Assembly: GCA_028023455.1 (NCBI GenBank)
Contig: JAQFVV010012447.1
Coordinates: forward strand, 498,001 to 562,000
Reading direction: 5' to 3'
DNA: 64,000 bases
From: Epiperipatus broadwayi
Taxonomy: Eukaryota; Onychophora; Udeonychophora; Euonychophora; Peripatidae
The stretch's first letter is position 1; each line of letters begins with the position of its first letter. A model generated the notes under the pieces. That model saw only the letters and a list, made by a program, of their open reading frames with translations, was not told the DNA's origin and did not search any database. Positions 1 to 13,524 of this stretch are shown here, one piece after another. The position numbers and the translations under genes are program-made.

Positions 1-34
1 ACTTTTATAATTTAAAAGTATGTATAAAACATCC

Positions 35-182
35 CATGACTATATTGTTTCAGTCACACTCACCCTTTAAATAAAGAATAGCATGAATTTTTGCAGCCCA
101 TTGAAAAAAGGAAATGGGCAGCAAAAATTCAGACTATTCTTTACTTAAAGGGATATGGTGTGTCTGAAACAATATAGCTATG
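35..182. mobile_element. Small foldback (MITE-like) element
   Basis: The left arm begins CATGACTATATTGTTTCAG and the right arm ends CTGAAACAATATAGCTATG. The arms of about 68 bp pair imperfectly along their length, including GAATTTTTGCAGCCCATT with GGGCAGCAAAAATTC, around a short AAAAAAGGAAA loop. There is no coding capacity. This is the architecture of a non-autonomous foldback or MITE element; the family is not recognised and no target duplication was resolved. Confidence 0.75.
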
Positions 183-329
183 GAGCATTTCAATTATTTT
201 ATATTTATTTCAGCTGGTGTTATGCCTTGTTTATATATATATTATTTAATATTTTTATAGTTATATGATATACATAAATTATTTTTATACTTTATATATA
301 TATATATGATAAACATATATGTAAAACTT

Positions 330-2600
330 GCAACCGTTGTCCCGGCCTCCAAAACCCGTCGCGTTGTTAACTCGGTGTTGTTTCCTATCTCAACTATAAT
401 TCCACTTTCAGATCAGTTTCAAGCTTTGCTATCATCAGGAAAGACGGAATAAAGAAACTAGATCTAAATACAAACTCGAGGTTTGAACTCTATTCGCTTG
501 CAAGCATGATTTTTAGACAGTGCTTCAAACCAGCAAGCAAACCAGATAGCTAAGGGTCTGATCCAGTTCAGCATCACCCAGTAGAGCCTCTGCAATCTAT
601 ATCATTGCAAGAAAGCCCAAAGTACTTTAGATAAACAAAAATGCAGTTAAAAAACTGCTAGCTTGTTTATGTCCACAGTGGCTTCTCCAAAACACGATCA
701 GCATGTTCGTTTACATAAACGTCAGGTGTTAGTATTCCTATCTCTAACTATAATTCCCTTTCATATCATGATTTCAAGCTATTTGCTATCATCAGTGAAA
801 GACGGTAAAGAAACTAGATCTAAATACAAACTCTGGGTTTATGAAACAATTTCTATTCAGCTGCGCTGATTTTTAGACATGTCTTCAAACTCAGCAAGCA
901 AACCGATAGCTTATGGGCAACTAGTTCAGCATCCCCGAGCCCTGAATCATATCATGCAGAAAGACCTCAAAGGTCTTTATGATAAACAAAAATCAAAACT
1001 GCTACGGTTATGTCCCGTGTTCTCCCAAACCCGCGGTTTCGTTTACATAAACGTCGGTGTTGTATTCCTATCTCTAACTATATTCCCTTTCGATCTGTTT
1101 CGCTTGCTTCCGGAAGCGGTAAGAAACAGATCTAAATACAAACGGGTATGAAACTCTATTCGCGCGGAATTTTTAGCCAGCTTCAAACCCCAACGACCGA
1201 TCCATTCAGCACCCCGGAAGCTCTGCAATCTTATCGCGAAGCCTCAAAGGTACTTTATGATAAACAAAAATGCTTAAAAAACTTGAACGTTTTATGTCCC
1301 TGGGCTCCAAACCCTCAGGTTTGTTTCAAACGTCGGTGTTAGTATTCCTATCTCTAACATAATTCCACTTTCGTCGTTTCAAGCTTTGCATCATCAGTGA
1401 AAGACGGATAAAGAAACAGATCTAAATACAAACTCGGGTTTATGAAACCATTCAGCTTGCTTTTACCAAGCTTCAAACCGCAGCAAACCGACAAGCGTCC
1501 TTCAGCACCCCAGAAAGCCCGCATCAATCTGCGAGCTCAAGGTCTTTATGTAAACAAAACTAAAAAACTTGCTAACCTGTATTTATGTCCCTGTCTCCAA
1601 AACCCTCAGCGTTTTTGTTTCTAAACTCGGGTATTCCTATCTCTACTATATTCCTTTCGGATCATGATTTCAGCTATTTGCTATCATCAGTGAAAGACGG
1701 ATAAAGAAACAGATCTAAATACACCTGGGTTTATGAAACAATTTCTATTCAGCTTGCGTTTTAGACCCTTCAAACCACAAGCAACCTAGCAGCGATCACA
1801 TTCAGCACCCAGTGCCCATCTATCGGCCCAAAGGTACTTTAGAAATAAAAACATGTTTTTATGTCCCGTGCTTCTACCAAAACCCGTCGCGTTTTGTTTA
1901 CTAAATCGGTATTGTATTCCTATCTCTACTATAATTCCCTTTCGATCATGATTTCAAGCTTTTGCTATCATCGTGAAAAGAAGAAACTCAAATCACCGGT
2001 TTGTTTCTATTCAGCTTGGTGTTTTTTAGCATTAATGTCTTCAAACTCAGCATACAAACATAGAGGCGTCCAGTTCAGCACCCCTAGTAAAGCCTTCAAT
2101 CTATATCATTGCAGAAAGACCTCAAAGGTCTTTATGATAAACACTCGTTAAAACTTCTACTTTTATGTCCCTGCCTACCAAAACCTCGGTTTGTTACTAA
2201 ACTCGGTTTTATTCCTATCTCTACTATAATTCCCTTTCGTCTGTTTCGCTTTTTATCTCGAGAAAACTCTAAATACACGGTATGAAACTTTCTATTCGTT
2301 GCGGTTTTAGCAGCTTCAAACTCCAGCAAACATAAAGGATGCATCACACCCTATAGAGGCATCTATATCTTGCAGCCCAAGTACTTTATGATAACAAAAG
2401 CAGTAAAAACCTAGTGTTTTATGTCCCGTGGTTCTACCAAAACCCTCAGCTTTTTCGTTTACTAAATCGATTAGTATTCACTATCTCTAACATAATTCCA
2501 CTTTCAGTCTTTAGCTTGTATCATCAGGAAAGAACAGATCTAATCACTCTTATGACATTTCATTCAGCTTGAGTTTTTACATCCAAACCACACAAATTAT
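330..2600 (+). repeat. Satellite array, forward half, degraded units
   Basis: At least seven head-to-tail units share landmarks such as CTATCTCTAACTATAATTCC, GATCTAAATACAAACTC, a run resembling TTCAAACTCAGCAAGCAAAC, and TTTATGATAAACAAAAA. Landmark spacing falls from about 349 to about 272 bp from left to right. The changes are mostly small deletions scattered through the units, so no frame is kept. Short open frames across this block are incidental. The same satellite occurs inverted at about 3240-4355. Confidence 0.85.
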
Positions 2601-3240
2601 ATGCTGATCCATTCCCCATATCTGCAATCATCTCAGTAATATTTATAAAATTAAAATTATTTTCTCTTTTTATTATAAGTTTATTTTTTCTGTTTTCTCT
2701 TTTCTCCCCCTCCTTTTTTTTTTTATTTTTTTCCTTTTTTATTTTTCTATTTTTTTTTTTTATCAAGTTCTCTATGTTCTGCGTCATTATATCTTTTTTT
2801 TTGAGTTTGTGTCAATCTTGAATAGTTTTCTCCTTTGTTTTTCTTTTTTTTTCCTTTTTCAATCTCAAGGGTAGGTAGTGAAACTACTCGGTTTATGTAA
2901 GGTTTTTTGTCTGTTAATTTTTTATTTTTTTTTTATCTAATTCCTTTGTCTTTTTTTATGTTCAGGTTTACTATGTTTATCTATTTCTGTTTTTCTTTTT
3001 TTCTAAATCCCTATTTTCATAGTGATTTGTTTTTCTTTTCTTTATTCTTCTTTCTCTTTTTGTTCTAATTTTTTTTTTAGCTTTACTTTTTTTATTTTTT
3101 TCTAAATTCTTCTTTCTTATATTAGACTTTCGTGTCGAGATCAAATATTCTTTTTTTTGTTTTCTAAAATTACGAAGAAATTTTTATAAAATTTTTTTAT
3201 CTAGTTTCTTTATTCTTCTTTCACGGTAAAAAGAAATAGT
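2600..3240. repeat. T-rich low-complexity junction between inverted satellite blocks
   Basis: About 640 bp dominated by T runs broken by single C or A bases, with scattered scraps of the flanking satellite, such as GTAGTGAAACTACTCGGTTTATGTAAG near 2873. It is the symmetry centre between the forward and inverted satellite blocks, and neither block is intact next to it. I see no gene. It may be a real degenerate spacer, but low-quality consensus is the likelier reading. Confidence 0.6.
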
Positions 3241-4355
3241 CTGAAAGTGGAATTATAGTAGAGTAGTAATACTAACTACTCTGAGTTTATGTAAGAAACG
3301 CTTTGTTTTTTGAGTCTTGGCTATATAATTTTTATTTTTGTTTATCTAAATTACCTTTAGTTTTTATATATAGATTGCAGAGTTCTCTATTGTGTTGAAC
3401 TAGTCAGATATATATCTGGTTTTATGTATTTGAAGATTTTCTAAAAATTCACGGCAAGCTAATAGAATTGTTTCATAAGCTCAGAGTTTGTATTTAGATC
3501 TAGTTTCTTTATTCCTGTCTTTCACTGATGCAAATAGCGAAATCATGTCAAAGTGAATAGTTAGAGATAGTGAATACTAACTACTCTGGTTTATGTAGAA
3601 AGTTGATCAGTGTTTTTGGTAGAATCTGTGGAATAAACAAGTTAAATTTTTTAATTATTTTTTTTATCATAAATGTACCTTTGAGGTCTTTCTTGCTGAT
3701 ATAGATTGCAGAGGCTTCTACTATGTAGTGTGCTGAACTGAGATCACACCCATATAGCTTCTGGTTTGCTATGTGAGTTTGAAGACATTAGTGTCTAAAA
3801 AATTCACGTTCCAAGCTGAATAGAAATTGTTTCATAAACCTCAGAGTTTGTATTTAGATCTAGTTTCTTTATTCCTGTCTTTCTATTGAATTTGAAATAT
3901 GATCTGAAAGTGGAATTATAGTTAGAGATAGTGAATACTAACTACTCTGTTTATGTAAAAAATAGTGATCGGTGTTTTTGGTAGAAGCATCTGTGGAATA
4001 AATACATAGAAGTTTTTAATTCATTTTTGTTTATCTAAATGTACTTTGAGGTCTTTCTTGATGATATAGATTGAAGGCTTCTACTATGTGGTGATGTGAA
4101 CTGAGATCAGACATATAGCTATCTGGTTTGTATGCTGAGTTTGAAGAATTAGTGTCTAAAAATTCACGCTTGAAGTGAATAGAAATTGTTTCATAAAGCT
4201 AGAGTTTGTATTTAGATCTAGTTTTTTATTCCTGTCTTTCACTGATGATAGAAATAGCTTAAATCATGATCTGAAAGTGGAATTATAGTTAGAGATAGTG
4301 AATACTAACTACTCTGTTTATTAAGAAATAGTTGATCGGTGTTTTTGGTAGCATT
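3240..4355 (-). repeat. Satellite array, inverted half
   Basis: Three to four units are the reverse complement of the block at 330-2600. Landmarks are TCTGAAAGTGGAATTATAG near 3239, 3902 and 4272, with a related copy near 3553, and GTTTGTATTTAGATCTAGTT. Spacing grows with distance from the centre, from about 314 to 349 to 370 bp, so the full unit is probably about 370 bp. This is the mirror image of the trend in the forward half. Confidence 0.85.
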
Positions 4356-7300
4356 TGGATATATATATATTATAACCTCTTAAAAAATCGAAGAAGATCT
4401 GCCATCAACAAACAATCTCTCTGTAACCTCTTAAAAATCAAAGATCTTTCAAATAAATAATCACTCTCTGATTCTCCCTAATTTGAGACCTTCTCTCTAA
4501 CTTATAGAAATATTTCAAACAAAATTCTATCAAGTTCCAATTGTGGACACATATTTTTAAATAATACTAGGGTTTGGGTTGAGACTCTTACAGATAACAA
4601 TAAGGATTATAAAGTAGACTAAGCTCAGTGGTCGGTTACATATAAATAATTAGCTACAGAGATATACAATTAAGACCAAGGAAGAACTTAACTCTGATAG
4701 AATAAATTATTCCAAATAAAACATATAATTTTGGGAAGAGATAAAACCGCAATCATTCCCTAGTAAATAATTTAGAATAAAGTAAATCTCTACCTTCATC
4801 CCAATCAAACTCTCTGAGCTATAAATATTTGCACTTTCAAAATGTATTCTTTAATAGACTCTTATGATTAACAAACTCTATTGTATAGTTTAATATTCTC
4901 CACTGATATGATTTGACTTCCTTTACATCTTGTAGAATAAAGAAGTAATCCTTTCTTCTAATGCCAAATAAAGATCTCAGGGTTTTCTTTCTGGTATTTT
5001 ATCAAATAAAATAATGGTATAGTGTTGCAAGGCAAATGACTGACATTCTATCAGGCTTTAGGAATATACACTTCCTAATAAGCTAATGCATCTGATTAAT
5101 ATCCTAATAATAATCACGTAGATTACCAAAAAAAAAAAAATGCTTACTTTATTCAACAAATATTTAATAAATAAAAAAATCATGTAAATAAATTTAGAAT
5201 ATTTATAGCCTTTTACCTAGAATGGCATTCAAATAATAGAAGGAAAAGGGTACATTTCATTTCCCTCTATTATCCTAAACAACACAGATAAAATACTTCA
5301 TTTACAATGTTTAAATTCTGATAATAAGTTAATAATGTGCAGTCTGAATTACGGATGGATACATCCATTGCAATACTTAAATGAACAGTTGTCAATTTAA
5401 AAATTTTAATTAAAACAAATTATCATCTTTTTTTTATTTTATTAATTATTAGTAAATTTTGGATCATGAGAATTATAATTATCCGATTTTAAAATATACA
5501 TTTTATTTCATTTTGTGGGTTTGTGGTACCAAAGAGAAGAATTTCACACTGAAAAATACTCAAAAATCAAATTTTAATAAACTTTAAAAATACATTTATT
5601 ACATTTAAACATTAACAAAAAAAACACAATTATGTACAAAGCACACTAATACAATTACAGTTTGGACATCATAGCTACTGGATTTTTTTATATATATTTA
5701 ACTCCAAGGATTTAATAATTTAAATTAACTTAATGTCAAGACTATTGCTCTCTTGGTTGTCTAATTTCAAAATTGCACAATAAATTTATGATCATAAATG
5801 ATTATGATTCCTTGCTAAATATTTATTTGAAATCACAATTTCTTCTAACTAAACTAAAGCATTAAACAAACATTAATGAAATTGAAAATAATAATTATAA
5901 TGGCTGACTAGCTTGCACCATAAACTAATTAACATTTCTCCTATATTTTACATCCTAACGCACTTATGATATCTCACTATTAAAATAATATAACCAAATT
6001 ATGAAAATTAACTTCAATATAATCTATTGCTGCTTCTAAATTAGCTGGCTAATAAGATGATGATAACTGTCATCATTATATTACAACTGATTATTGCCTC
6101 ACACTATGTTAATCTTAAAACTAAATGGTAAATAAAAAGCATTCATCAGAAGTCACACATACGTCGATAGTTAACTTATTTAATGTCCACATAATAATAT
6201 TAAATTTAAAAATTTATGAAACTTACAAAACCCCTTGGCGAATTTCTCCATATGATGTATATAAATAGCATTGTGTCTGTGTATTCCGATCGTGCTATGC
6301 TTTAAATTGAGGAATTAAGTTATTAAATCTTGTGGATTTACTTGTATACTACTGGCAAAGCACAGTAGCACAATATGGATATTATTATGATCAACCAAAG
6401 CACTGAAAATTACTACCTCAATAACTAGCTATCATTGCCATAACTTTGATAAATACAATAGTCTACACCTTCTGTGGTGGACAATCTAGTCTTTCAAATA
6501 GCACGTGAGGGACAACATCACTAAATAAGCTCCTTAGAGCAAGACAACCTTATTATAATAATGGTGGCTCCCATGCTTATTTCTCAAGCATAAGTGTAAA
6601 GGTGAAGACACAGTCTTAGCACCTAAGAAAAGGGAAAATACACCAAAGACAAATGATTCTCTCCATGGAATCTAGCTAAATAAGCTATATAAAATATTTT
6701 GGAACAGTTTTCTCATGGCAAATACATATAATAATGGAAGATTATTTCCATTCCATAAACATCATAAATAGTATACTAAATGATAAATCTAGAGCTATAA
6801 AGCATAACTATTTCTCACAATGGCAAGATACAAATTTATCCCTAATGATAAAGATTAATAGCTTGTATCAACATTAAAATCCACACATTAAACAATATCC
6901 GAAACCCACAGGAAAGTATTAGTCAAAACGACTATAAACACATTAAAATAGCATAGTAAATATTTGCATAAGATAAGGAATACCCACATGAACAATGAGC
7001 ATAATAAATATTTATGAAATTAAGTGGACAGATTGACGCAATAGATATCATTAATTAATTGGTTAATGAAATAAATTTGTTCTCAGACAAATTCAAAATC
7101 TAATTTCTGCTACGAATGATATTAAGAAAATTATTAAAACTTCTGATAAACACACCTGTAATGATTATTTCTTTTAAATTATAAAGAATAGGCAATTCTA
7201 AATTAAACCCTTCGCCAATATATTTAACTTTACCTGTGTGTAATAAAATCTCTACACACTTTATAATAAACTCTTTGTGACAATTTCAGATAGTAAAGTA

Positions 7301-9223
7301 AGATACCTTGACATATAAAATAAAGCATAAATATATAACTATTATATTACCATTTTTTTAAAAACAAAATAAAAATTACAATAATAATGATGATAATGAT
7401 AAATTCAGTTTATTAGTAAAGCTTCCTCAACAGTAGGCAGATAATTTACGGTGCGAGGTCCCACATCGACACATTACTATTTTTCAAACCAATATATTTA
7501 TTTATTTTTTTAAAAGAAACAATAAAGCAGCTACAACTTCACTATGATAGAAGACAAGCACACGAATACAATATACTACTTTAAACATGAACAGGTATGG
7601 ATCCATTATATGACACAATTTAATATTAACTAGCTGGTTTTAAAATATGACAATTATGTACAATTATTATTAACTGTAAAATTTTAATAGTTATCCGTGG
7701 TTTCACTGGAAAATTTTTTTATTAACAGTTTTTCCACTCTTTCTGGAGAAGCAGATGATAAAGAAACATTTCTGCCATAAAATAAAATGATATGCCAATT
7801 TTCATTAATAAATTTTTTTAACTTTCAGAAAGCAGTATTCAATTTATCTATGTTTTTAATCATTTAGACATTTGTTGGTTTTTTTTTAAAAGTTAATAAT
7901 TAAGACCAAAACATTTATTGAAATTATTTTAGTTTTGAACAGTTCTTAACATTTTTTTTTAACTTGGTTTTAAATTCACTGCCATAAAGAATACGATTTA
8001 TCAGCATAAAATGATTGTTTATCATTTTCCATATGATCTCAGTTAAGATTGCCATTTTCATTTGTTGAAAATTTTTAAAGTTAAATGTTAAATCAGAAGT
8101 ATTCTCTTGGCATATTATGTTATGAAATTTAGACCATTTAGTTTAAAGAAAGCATAAAACTTGATATCTTAATCTATCCCTCAGCAATTCATTCTATGTG
8201 AAGACTTTAAAGAAAAATAGTTTATACTGGTTGTAAAACAAATGCAAATAATAAAAGTTACACTGTTTTTTCTTCCTTCTTATTAGGACAACCTCCATGA
8301 TGAAACGAAAAAAAAATCAAATCAGTTCCCTGCTCTTTTCTTCAATATCAAAAGAAAACAATATCACGTGTCAGCATTCTGCATTTCAATTTCAAGGTTA
8401 ATAATAAATCAACTACTTAACATGAATAAATTTTTTTTTTTCTTAAAAATAATAAACAGAAAATATGTGTAATAATTGACTGATTTTCATATTTTGATTG
8501 TTGTTTCTATCAGAAGTTTAGATAATAAATATTTTATTTGCCAAGTTTTATTATCTATTTTATTTTTCAAAATTAATAAATAAATTGAATATTTTAATAA
8601 ATAAAATTAAAGATTAAAAAGTCAACATATACATCCATGAATTCATACACACCTAAGAGTGTGAAACTAATCTTATTTAAGGCAAGCTTCTTTTAATAAT
8701 CCACTTCAACTTTAAATAACTAAATGCTATTGAATTATTTTAAGACTTAACTGAAATATAAATTATAAAGGTGATTACATGAAATAATTTAACTAACTCA
8801 TTAGCAATTTAGTAACCCAATAAATTTTCAACACTAACAATTAAAATATTCATACAGCTAGCTTTCTTTCTTTTAACTTTTATAAAAATTTTACATTATG
8901 AATGCGCACTTTATTAAGTATCAATTAAATATGAATAGCAGTTATATATTCTATTAATACCTTTTATTAGATAACTATTTAATTCTAAATATATGAACTA
9001 TTGCTTATTAATGATACCATTTTATCTACTGATTAAATAGTATAGTTTTATGACTCTAGTTATTAGTTTTATTTTATCTTTTATTTTCTTTTTATGGCTA
9101 GGTATTATATACTGCACTGTTAAAAATGTCTTATTAAAAGCAGGTGGCATATCACATGATTACAATATATATATAATTTTCCTGCTTAAATAAACCAATA
9201 AAATATGAACAATCAGTTACCAA
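4356..9223. other. AT-rich DNA without recognisable genes
   Basis: No open frame of useful length, no recognised protein similarity and no clear terminal repeats were seen. The only local repetition is a doubled TAACCTCTTAAAAA motif at about 4374 and 4426. It is best read as intergenic or distant intronic sequence. Confidence 0.6.
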
Positions 9224-9278
9224 AGCAACACTACAATTAAATAGTAAGTGGTTTTATTTACTATTTAATTGTAGTGCT
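9224..9278. repeat. Short hairpin palindrome
   Basis: AGCAACACTACAATTAAATA on the left pairs with TATTTAATTGTAGTGCT on the right, with one 2-base bulge, around a loop of about 9 bases. It could be a relic of a foldback element. No coding content. Confidence 0.6.
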
Positions 9279-10311
9279 GATTCAACAAAAGATAATATGA
9301 TTTATATGGTAACCAGTTACCTGATGACAATTTTGGTTTAACATACTATGCATTTAGAAATATATGTAACTAAACTTGAACCAATGTAAGCTCCAATATT
9401 GTACTTGAGCCATTTTTAAGTGATTACCATATCATATAAAAACTGACTAATCACTCTGCAGTATGCAGTACTTTTTGAGATTTTTGTCATTAGATATCTA
9501 GAGTGCCAGGAATTTTCCAAGCAATCTAATTACCAATCTTTATACGTTAATAACAGTAAAATGATCATTATGATATTAAGATAACAATCATCAATTCGAC
9601 ATTTTTTAATATATGAACCTATTTCAATGCAATTATTAAGACAGCATTATATGGAACTTATTTTATAAATTAAACTTTGATTATGGAATCAAATATCCAA
9701 AACACCCATATATAATATAATATGTAATGATGCATAAAAATATCTTAGACAAATAAAAGTTGCAGTTATAAGAATTGGAGCTATAGTTATTCACCTTTGC
9801 TTATACATTCACTCATATATAAATATTCAGAAATATTCAGAAATATTAATATGCCTAATGCTATATGGAGAAAATATGCAAAAACCTATTAACATTATTG
9901 AAAAGTAATCTAATGCAAATACATCACTTATTCATAACTGCCTATCAATGACCAGAAACAAGAAAGGTGCCTGTTTTGATACAAATAAAAGCAAGGCATA
10001 GACAAGGGGGAAACACATAAAATTCATAATTATATATGTATAATAAATCAGTAACTAAGTTTTCTGTTTAAAATTGTTACTATTTTTATTTTAAAATAAT
10101 TGTTTAAAAAAAAAAAAAGAAATAAACTAGAAAGCTCTTTATTATTTAAAGTAATTTTTTTATTTAGGATTTTTTTTAAAAACAACTGTTTTAAAATAAA
10201 AATAAATCTATCAATTTAAATCGAAAACTTAATTACTGGTTTATTATACATATATAATTATGTACTCATTCTAAATATAATATATACATTAAGAGTACAA
10301 AATAGAAATTC

Positions 10312-10620
<309 letters not shown>

Positions 10621-11770
10621 TCAAATAATATAAGTATAATAAAACAATCCACTAGAATAAAACTACAAAAATTTTAAAAAATGCCTATATAAAATTGAAC
10701 ATTAATATCCTTTGCTATAGCCAGCTTTGGCATATTCTGCCATCTTAAGTAGCAATATGTTAATATTTAAATATTATTAAACTCTCACACCAATAATGCA
10801 CTGACATTAATATATACATATATTAACTTACTGCAGAAATATCTAATGACTGACATATACTATATGTGTGATAATGATTTAAATTAAAATTATATATGTT
10901 AAGTGAAATTCATTCCCAATACATACACATGTATTACTGTGTACACATACTAAATATGATATATACATAAGGGATATACAATTTAATTTATAGAAGAAAT
11001 ATATATATCAACTATCCAATCAATTTAAAATATATAGTTTTACATTTTTATTTACTGTGCCAATACTAAAAAGTAAAGTAGAATACTGATTTATAAGTCT
11101 GAAAAGAGAGAAATTGGTGGAATTTAACAAATATTTTAGATGGAAAGTAAAAATTTAGATTGACATTTTATTGTTTTATTTTTTTTAAAAAAATAATGTG
11201 ACAACATGATCTCATCCACTAACGAATTCATTCAAAATCACAAAAACTTAGTAGAATTTAAAGTAATTAAAACATTACAACATAATTAAAAACAAATATC
11301 TAAATAAAACAATTGAAAACTTTAAAATCAAACCAAAAGTTATTTTTCTGATGATAACTGCATATAGGTAATGTGATTTGAGAATAATAAATTTTTTGTA
11401 AAGGTAAAAATTATATCAGTGAAAAAACATATAATTGACATATGCAAAGTGCATAATATTGAATACATACAAGTTCAAATATTCTATAAGATTCTAAGGT
11501 TGATGTATGGATTTATCTTTCAGATTTCTTAACTTGGGAATATGTTATGTGTAAAAATGTTATATTTTTAGATAAAGTAGAAAAAAGTAAATCTATATTT
11601 TAAAAAAATTAAATATGAAGATATGGAATTGAAGGAATCTTATAAATATATTTCCGAGTATTAGTTTGTACTTTTTAAAAAGAATTGGGAAAGATATTTT
11701 AAAAAATTTATATAAAATTAAAGAGAATATTACTTTCCAGTGAAATATATATATTACATATACATAATGT
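10621..11770. other. AT-rich DNA without recognisable features
   Basis: No coding, RNA or terminal-repeat signal seen between the GATA array and the foldback element that follows. Confidence 0.5.
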
Positions 11771-11952
11771 TCAAATCATCTTCCCAAATATTATGTGTTT
11801 TTCAGAAATGCACTCTGTGAATAAATAGAAAGACTGAACTTTAAATAGCACAACTCAAAAGGATAACCTTTTGAGTCATGTTGATTGAAGTTCAGACATG
11901 TATTTATTCACAGAGGGTGTTGCTAAAAAACACATTTGGAAGGGCGATTTGA
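11771..11952. mobile_element. Foldback (MITE-like) element of about 182 bp
   Basis: The left arm begins TCAAATCATCTTCCCAAATA and the right arm ends TTTGGAAGGGCGATTTGA. Further in, CACTCTGTGAATAAATAGAA pairs with ATGTATTTATTCACAGAGGG, and AACTCAAAAGG with CCTTTTGAGTC at the loop. The arms are near-complete with a very small loop and no coding capacity. The sequence differs from the other palindromes in the window. Confidence 0.8.
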
Positions 11953-12009
11953 ATATTTTTGTATTTGAATTATCAACTAGTTATATGCACTGGCATATAT
12001 ATATATTAT

Positions 12010-13524
12010 TGAACCATGTTCGAATATGTGGATTCGAAACACCGGTCTCTTAGGCAGAGAAGAACATACTCGGAGAGTATGTATGCCCAAACGATAGCTA
12101 TAAAGTATATAATTAGCATTACATTTCCAGGACATAGCTTCTTCTCGGCTGTTGAGTTCAACACCAAATCCAAAGCACTTTTTTGTTTGTGTATAAACAT
12201 GGGTGCCAACTGTTTATTCTAAGAGAATACTAAAAGAATAGACAATGCACTTTGAACAGTGGCCACTAACTCAATGCCTAAATCCACGACTAGCTCAGTT
12301 GTTTGTCATCACTAATAGATTATACTTAATTAGAGGTTAAAAGACTTGATAAAAGAATTGTAAAAGGAGTTGATAAAATAATTTGATAAAAGGAATTGAT
12401 AAAAAGAATTTGTTAAAAAGAATTGACCGACAAATAAAGTTTAATTTTAAAGATAATTTATTAACTAACATTTATTTACTAAATTTAAACATTTTATACT
12501 TCTAATAAAACACACGCGTATTTTAAATTAACATTCTAAATAGTTTTAAATATTCTTGAATATTTTCATAACAGAACATTGGGAATTTATCTATTTTGAC
12601 TAATAATATTGATATGAGGATCATGTACATATTAACTCATGCACACACATAATAATGATAATAAAGGACTATATAGCATTTGAAATTTAATCACACGCAT
12701 CAATAGTTCATTTATGTATGATATAGAGTTCATATAATTAGACTCTTGAAAGATTCATACGAATTAATGCAATGCAATGGCTATTACAGTATAAATGAAA
12801 TAAGCAAATGTTTTTACCTAGGCTTTTGAATGTTGACATAGAATTTTGTTCTTTGGAGGCTGCTTTCGGTGAAAATGTTTCCATTATGAATGTTTACGAG
12901 CCGGCTGGGACATTTCCTTGCTGAGTTTCCTGATTTTCACGATTATTACTATCGGAGACAATTAGATATTGACGGAGATTTTCTAAGTTGTTACGTTGAC
13001 ATTATTTCACGGACAGATCTTGCAGTTTTCATCGGACTTTTTAGGCTGTGGAGAGGTGTGAATTCCCAAAATCTTCTCAACACTACAGTTTGTTTGTTAA
13101 CTGACTCAATTAATTTCTGAACTGCACTACTCAATTACTTTTGTGAACTGATTCCTGTCCGATAAAAAAAAGTCTATTTATATCTGCGACGTGTTGTCTT
13201 CGTAATATCTCCTGCAAAGATCTGTTGTCAAATTCCAGTGAGAATCATTTGATAAATGTGTTTTGAAAGATTGCTTAACCAGTAATAGCCATGCAAAAAT
13301 GTTGTTTGATATTAATTAATAACCATTGCCGTGTTTCCTAATGATAATCTCCTTTAACTTTCATTTATTTATAATAACACTCGCACATATATATGCACAT
13401 ATATTAGTTTTAACATTATTTTTTCTTGAATGAAAAGAGATTGGTATGTTTTTCTTTAACGAAAGATTATTTTAATAATATAATTTTAGATAAAATTATA
13501 TGTGCCTATATCAATATAGGTACA
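12010..13524 (-). repeat. Left (3') LTR of the 12-17.5 kb element
   Basis: A direct repeat of 16029-17561, nearly identical by eye apart from scattered substitutions. It lacks an 18-bp stretch, TTTATTCTATTGTTGACA type, found at about 17400-17417 in the other copy. A + strand open frame at 12890-13120 (76 codons) is open in both copies, but nothing else suggests it is translated. Confidence 0.85.

Noticed and set aside
663-2347. Several ORFs of 60-96 codons
   Set aside because: They lie within the indel-ridden satellite, are not conserved in frame between units and change frame from unit to unit.
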